Assembly: GCF_003473485.1 (NCBI RefSeq)
Contig: NC_053042.1
Span: 12,420,501-12,484,500, forward strand
Length of the DNA stretch: 64,000 nucleotides
Source: Medicago truncatula
Taxonomy: Eukaryota > Streptophyta > Magnoliopsida > Fabales > Fabaceae
Direction of reading: 5' to 3'
Part shown: piece after piece, positions 59,572 through 64,000 of the stretch
Layout: each line of letters starts with the position of its first letter
Position numbering within the stretch: position 1 is the first letter of the stretch
Notes under the pieces: model-generated
Seen by the model: only the letters and a program-made list of their open reading frames with translations
Databases searched by the model: none
What the model was told of the DNA's origin: nothing
Program-made: the position numbers and the translations under genes

Positions 59572-59735
59572 AGTTCTAGTTTCCATTGCAAGAGCTATAC
59601 TCATTCCTCCAAAGCTATGTCCAACAAGAACCACTTTTTCATTTGGATCAAGTGAGGCTAAGAACTCTAACAAAGGCTTAGCATGCTCAGCAAAAGTTCA
59701 ATTTTGTGTGTGTTGATGCCACTAGCTGCTGGGTT
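59572..59735 (-). pseudogene. methylesterase-type alpha/beta-hydrolase fragment
   Basis: On the minus strand: AASGINTHKI, then (frame changed by a small loss) TFAEHAKPLLEFLASLDPNE and KVVLVGHSFGGMSIALAMET, then stop. This is the centre of plant MES/hydroxynitrile-lyase-like esterases, including the GHSFGG nucleophile elbow with its Ser. Only one exon's worth remains; there is no N terminus and no Asp/His part. It abuts the PPR pseudogene. Confidence 0.75.
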
Positions 59736-59741
59736 TACATG

Positions 59742-60517
59742 AAAATCTTAAACTCAACTCTTCCACCTTTGGACAGGCCACCACTCACGGATTGATAACT
59801 AGCAAGATTAGGTTTGACACCGCGTTTTATCAGCACAGCTACTGCTCTTTTTTAGCACTTTTCACCTCTTGTTCTTTAACTAAAGTACACTGATGTTTTT
59901 TTTTTCCTCCTCGAATTCTTTAAACAAGGCAATTGCTTGTTTAAATTGACCGTTGATGTAATAGCCATAGATTAGAGGGTTATATGTGGTAAGATGAAAA
60001 CCATGCATGATCTTCTTAACAATCATTTCAGAAAACAAATCATGAGCTTCTTTTAAAAGCACCTCACAGTAAAAGCATCATATATTTGTTTCTTGCCAAC
60101 ATTCTGCAGTACCTCTTGCAACAACTGTGTGACTATTTTAGTTTCTTCTATCTCACATAAACCATTGATTAGAAATTTAGAATAGAATAACTATGATGGT
60201 TCAACTGAAAACCCTTTAGTATGGTGTAATTATAAAACATAATTGCTTTATAAATCTGGCCTCTGAGACATAAACCTCGAAAAAGATCATTCAATGTGGA
60301 AGTAGTAGGACGACGACCAGTTTCAATGATTTTACGGAATAGCTAGAATGCTGAGAACATGTTACCCGATTCACAATGACAACTGGTGAGGATTTTCCAA
60401 GTATCAATGTTTGGGGAAATATTGTTATAGGTTTTGGATTTCTCCCATCGTTGAGCCAGTTCAAGAGTAGTTAAGTCATGGCCCATTTTGTGAAGGGAAG
60501 AAAGAATAGGTAAGTCA
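59742..60517 (-). pseudogene. PPR pseudogene (copy of the 62.2-kb gene)
   Basis: Reads as broken pieces of the PPR gene at 62157-63359 in the same order: LAHDLF/AHDLFSEMIVKK, LIYGYYINGQFKQAIALFKE, and SPNIDTWKILTSCHCESGNM. The N-terminal targeting part is missing and the frame is interrupted several times. It ends abruptly at about 60517, where DC1-derived sequence begins. Confidence 0.85.
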
Positions 60518-61160
60518 TGGCCCGTTTTGGGAGAGCCAACGGTTCTTATTGCTGGGATTATGGGGTCATTGATGTCACGAGCTTGATCTTGTGGTCGATG
60601 GTAGTTCATTGTATTGTATCAGATGTATGCTATTGTGATAAATGTAAGTGAAATATTTGTGTATTAATTTGAATGTATATTCAGATTTCAGATGGAAGTT
60701 GTTATCTTGGAATTGGTTGATGGATTGTTTAGGGGCTTTGTCTATAAAAAACTTTTTCTATGATTATGACTATGAGCATAATTGGAGTCTTGCCAAACAA
60801 GTTAACATGTACAAATTTAAAAGTGGCATAGGATGCATTACACATGTGCTTAATTGGAAAGTATATGGTGTAGTAAAGAGAGCAAACAAAAAAATGGAAT
60901 CACAATTGCGAACAATAATAGACACTCTTCTACACAAAGTAACAATATTATGTTCAGAAAGAAGCTCCTTGTAATTATGTTCACAAAGTAACAATGACAG
61001 GGGTGTGGAATTGAGATCAAGGGTGTGAACAAATATTGAATTAGTATATAAGAATGGATAAAATAGAATATTCTGGTCCATAATAAATGTATTCCACCAT
61101 TTTGCAAATTTGTGCATATGCACTTTTTTGCTGTTAAGAGTTATGTTCAGATTTGTTTTC
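60518..61160 (+). pseudogene. duplicated 3' end of the DC1 gene plus flank
   Basis: GAGCCAACGGTTCTTATTGC, GGGATTATGGGGTC and GTAGTTCATTGTATTGTATC match the last codons and 3' flank of the DC1 gene (58465-58960), with divergence and indels growing downstream. Only the final ~20 codons are included, so it is a non-functional fragment. Confidence 0.85.
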
Positions 61161-62156
61161 ATGTAGCTGTGATACCAAAATTATATTTCTGCACTATTTG
61201 TTATGGTAAAATTTCTCCTAAAACTCATGGTCATAGGAAAATTTGGTTGTTCAAAAGTTTGAATAGATGCATCAAATTGCTAGGCAAATTTAGAGTCAAA
61301 TAATTAAGAAATCTTGATAACAGTGAGTGTAACTCTGTTGTGCATCCGAAGTTATCTACCTTACAACGTTGTTTAGTTTTATGTTCAAGTATTTCATCTC
61401 AGTTTCAAATATGTGGTCCAATAATATCTCACACAAAAACAGGATATATGTTTAAGTGAAAAAGGTTTAAAAATAAAAAAAAAATTACAACATAGCTGAG
61501 GTAACGACTTAGCATAAATATATGAAAACCGACCCAAGAAACAAGTAGCAGAATCAGAAATGATCACAAGCTTCTAAAGTGAAATCAACATGAGATAGTC
61601 TCAAGTAGTTGGTAGGAGCTAAACATGGTAGTATGCTAAATCAAGGCAATATCTAAGTTTATAATACTGCAGCGAATTTCTTCAGTTGCAACTTCTATTC
61701 AAATTCAAATCCATTAGCCAAAAAGATGGACAAGAGTTATTTTCGTATCCAAATAATACTGCATGAAATTGCTGTCAACAGACTGAAATCATTAGCTAAA
61801 AAGACGAACGAGATACTGAAACCTAGACTGTATGGTATATTACCAAATCAATAATAAGGCATAATCGTAGAGCATATATAAAACAAGAAACATAGGAAAC
61901 TATCTGCTTGGTGGAAATATATCTGCCAAATATAAAGACATAATCAAATTAGGATTAAAAAAACATCGTTATTTTCTAGTGCACACACTTGGAAGCAAAC
62001 TTACATATAGAAATGCGAGTAAAAACAGAAGCATAGTCCTTTAATTAGAAAACTAGAAAGCAAGTAGTCTACAATATTCTACATGAGAAGTAGCTCCTTT
62101 GTTTTTGGCACATCCTTATTTCTTGTATTGTACAGCTAACTTCCACAATAATGGTA
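61161..62156. other. intergenic spacer, no gene seen
   Basis: 3' flank of the PPR gene and AT-rich spacer; no other feature recognised. Confidence 0.4.
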
Positions 62157-63359
62157 TTATTCCAGAAAAGGTTTGCAAAATTGCAAACTCAGCTCTTCCA
62201 CTTTTCTTGCAACCTTAACTCTTCCACCTTTGTATAGTCCACCAACCACAGATTGATAGCTAGCGAGATGAGGTTGGACACCACGTTTTATCAGCACACA
62301 CAAGGCTCGTTTAGCAGCTTTGACCTCATGTTCTGTACCTAATTCTAAAGTGGGAATACAAGTACTTGTGTTGATGTTTTCTATTGCCTTCAATTCTCTA
62401 AACATGGCAATTGCTTGTTTAAATTGACCGGTGATGCAATAGCCATAGATTAGACGGTGATGCAAGCCACGATTACGCATAACTCGTTTGTTCTTAACAA
62501 CTATTTCAGAAAATAAAGCATAGGCTTCGTTTACAAGTCTATCTTCGCAGAGCCTAGATATGACTTTTGCATACACCACCATGAGGCGAACAAAACAAGT
62601 AACAGTATCATGTTCACATGGTCGCTGTCTCAACAAGTGTGTGGCCATTTTAATTTCTCCTATCCCACATAAACAATGAATTAGAATATCATAACTACAA
62701 TCGTCCAACTCAAAACCCTTTAAGATGGAGTAATTAAAAAACATAATTGCTTTAGAAATCTGGCCTCTATCACATAAACCTTGTAAAAGATAATTCAAAG
62801 TGGAAGCAGTAGGACGATGACCGGCTTTAATGATATTGTGGAATAGACAGAAAGCCGAGGACATGTTACCAGTGGCACAATGACAGTCGATGAGGATTTT
62901 CCAAGTATCAACGTTTGGGAAAACATTATTATGGGTTTGGGATTCGTCCCACAGACGACCAAGTCTAAGAATAGTATCAGACAAACCCTGGGAGCTAAGG
63001 GAAGATAAAATGTAGTTATAATCAGATATGGAATAGAGACCCCTAGTACTAGTAGATAGCATGGATTTGAACTGTGAAACAGCCATACCTGTAAGCTCGC
63101 ATGAGATAACAACCATAGGATTAATATTGTTAGACTTAGAGGAGGATGATGATGTTGTAACTGGGGGAGAATTTCGGAGATTTTTTATAATTTCTCCAAA
63201 AACAGAGGATGTTGTTGAATTTGAGGAGAAGGAACGAAGGTATGAAACACAAGGACAAGAAGGAGGAAACAATTTGTTGTTGTTTTTGGAAATAATAGAG
63301 ACAGAAGAGGAAGCATAGTACCTTATTAACCTTGACAACATTGTTGTTTGTACTGTCAT
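62157..63359 (-). CDS. pentatricopeptide repeat (PPR) protein, organelle-targeted
   Basis: Single-exon ORF of 400 aa. PPR proteins bind organellar RNA one base per repeat and guide processing, editing or stability. The N terminus (about residues 1-55) is rich in Ser/Arg/Asn without acidic residues, as in a mitochondrial presequence. From about residue 105 there are P-type repeats: FPNVDTWKILIDCHCATGNM, RPTASTLNYLLQGLCDRGQI, ELDDCSYDILIHCLCGIGEI, then degenerate ones, GLHHRLIYGYCITGQFKQAI, and QPHLASYQSVVGGLYKGGRV near the end. The spacing and the CDTW/GLCD-like phrasing resemble the RFL (Rf-like) clade, but with only about 6-8 repeats the protein is shorter than typical RFLs (about 15-20). 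The start may be 63359 or the in-frame Met seven codons in. Partial copy at 59742-60517. Confidence 0.9.
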   Translation of the reverse strand: MTVQTTMLSRLIRYYASSSVSIISKNNNKLFPPSCPCVSYLRSFSSNSTTSSVFGEIIKNLRNSPPVTTSSSSSKSNNINPMVVISCELTGMAVSQFKSMLSTSTRGLYSISDYNYILSSLSSQGLSDTILRLGRLWDESQTHNNVFPNVDTWKILIDCHCATGNMSSAFCLFHNIIKAGHRPTASTLNYLLQGLCDRGQISKAIMFFNYSILKGFELDDCSYDILIHCLCGIGEIKMATHLLRQRPCEHDTVTCFVRLMVVYAKVISRLCEDRLVNEAYALFSEIVVKNKRVMRNRGLHHRLIYGYCITGQFKQAIAMFRELKAIENINTSTCIPTLELGTEHEVKAAKRALCVLIKRGVQPHLASYQSVVGGLYKGGRVKVARKVEELSLQFCKPFLE

Positions 63360-63410
63360 GTATGTTTTGCAGTCAACACAAGACAGATTGTTCTACCGTA
63401 CGGCTACCAG

Positions 63411-63428
63411 AACCCTAAACCCTAAACC
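63411..63428 (-). promoter_or_regulatory. tandem telo-box motif upstream of PPR gene
   Basis: AACCCTAAACCCTAAACC, just over 50 bases upstream of the PPR start. Telo-boxes (AAACCCTAA) occur in the leaders of plant genes for translation and organelle biogenesis, including many PPR genes. It is too short to be a telomere. Confidence 0.6.
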
Positions 63429-63429
63429 T

Positions 63430-64000
63430 TGATTTTTTATTTTATTTTTAATTTTATGTATATATTTTATAAATGGAAAAGTCTGAATAAATTAGAATTC
63501 ATTTGTTAAAAACATGCGGCCAATTAAGGATAAGAATCTAACATATTCTTTCATCTATAATTTGTTTTGGATGTTATCTATCCCTCCCGTTATGTTACGA
63601 GGGGGAATGGGTCTATAATCCGGAGTTCGATCGGAAATCAAGTAAATTGTGACAGAGAAGTGTTCCTTGAACTTGATTGTTTTGGATTATTCTTTGTTCT
63701 ATTTGTTATTTCATTCTTCAAGTTTTCCTTTCAAACCTAGGGATTGTCATGGTGGTGTAGCCTTATCGAGATTAGCTTGGCTACTTTTCCGCCCTATATG
63801 AAGATTAGCTTCACAGGTTACTTTTTTCGGCTTCAGTCCAGAGATCTAAAAACATACGATAATCAAACCCCTGGGTGAAGTGAAGTTCTCTTAAGCGGCT
63901 GGCTTCCTCCTGAGCTCTAGTTCAAAGACATCAGAGTGTCATCCTCTCTAAATCTAAGGTTCGAATTATTCTAGTGCTAACAACTCATGTGTTGGATCGG
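63430..64000. other. right-edge intergenic sequence
   Basis: No gene recognised. 63585-64000 is less AT-rich and may be part of a repeat that continues beyond the window. Confidence 0.35.

Noticed and set aside
63411-63428. Telomere repeat
   Set aside because: Only about two and a half units; better explained as a telo-box in a gene leader.

Overview
The window looks like nuclear DNA of a dicot plant. It is very AT-rich, with short GT-AG introns and genes that match plant-only families: extra-large G protein, CYP74, COR413, DC1 and RFL-type PPR. The repeats (tRNA-derived SINEs, Mutator-type and Stowaway MITEs, TRIMs with a Met-initiator primer site) and the protein sequences together suggest a papilionoid legume, probably Medicago or a close relative. 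That genus-level placement is inference from memory of these families; no search was run.

Layout. 0-2.6 kb: one short unassigned ORF, then AT-rich spacer. 2.66-7.2 kb, minus strand: an eight-exon extra-large G protein (XLG) gene, rebuilt here to 871 codons. 7.3-17.4 kb: gene-poor, repeat-rich spacer with a MITE nested in another MITE, two Stowaway-like MITEs, a Ty3/gypsy fossil fragment, an AT microsatellite, a TRIM fossil and a duplicated block. 17.46-19.97 kb and 31.99-34.90 kb, plus strand: two tandem CYP74-family (fatty-acid hydroperoxide metabolism) genes, each with one intron at the same place. The 12 kb between them holds SINEs, a MITE with a 9-bp target duplication, a LINE tail and a possible small two-exon gene. 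36.0-38.0 and 39.7-41.8 kb, plus strand: two tandem COR413 (cold-regulated membrane protein) genes, the second with an altered C terminus. 42.35-47.39 kb, minus strand: a 19-exon long-chain acyl-CoA synthetase, rebuilt to 661 codons. 47.4-57.4 kb: intergenic, dominated by two related Mutator-like elements in opposite orientation; the larger carries three consecutive foldback hairpins. 57.4-58.5 kb, plus: a DC1 (Cys/His-rich) protein gene. 59.4 kb: tRNA-Ser(UGA). 59.57-60.8 kb: a collage of gene fragments (methylesterase, PPR, DC1 3' end). 62.16-63.36 kb, minus: an intact PPR gene with telo-box repeats in its upstream region.

There is no operon logic here; these are independent plant genes. 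Functionally, the CYP74 pair (oxylipins), LACS (acyl activation) and COR413 (cold/ABA response) all touch membrane lipids or stress, but nothing in the sequence shows that they are co-regulated. Tandem duplication followed by divergence is the main theme: the CYP74 pair differ at the residue known to switch AOS and HPL chemistry, and the COR413 pair differ at the promoter and the C terminus. Exon models were made by hand from splice signals and family alignment in memory. Reading-frame sums close exactly for XLG, both CYP74s, both COR413s, LACS and DC1.
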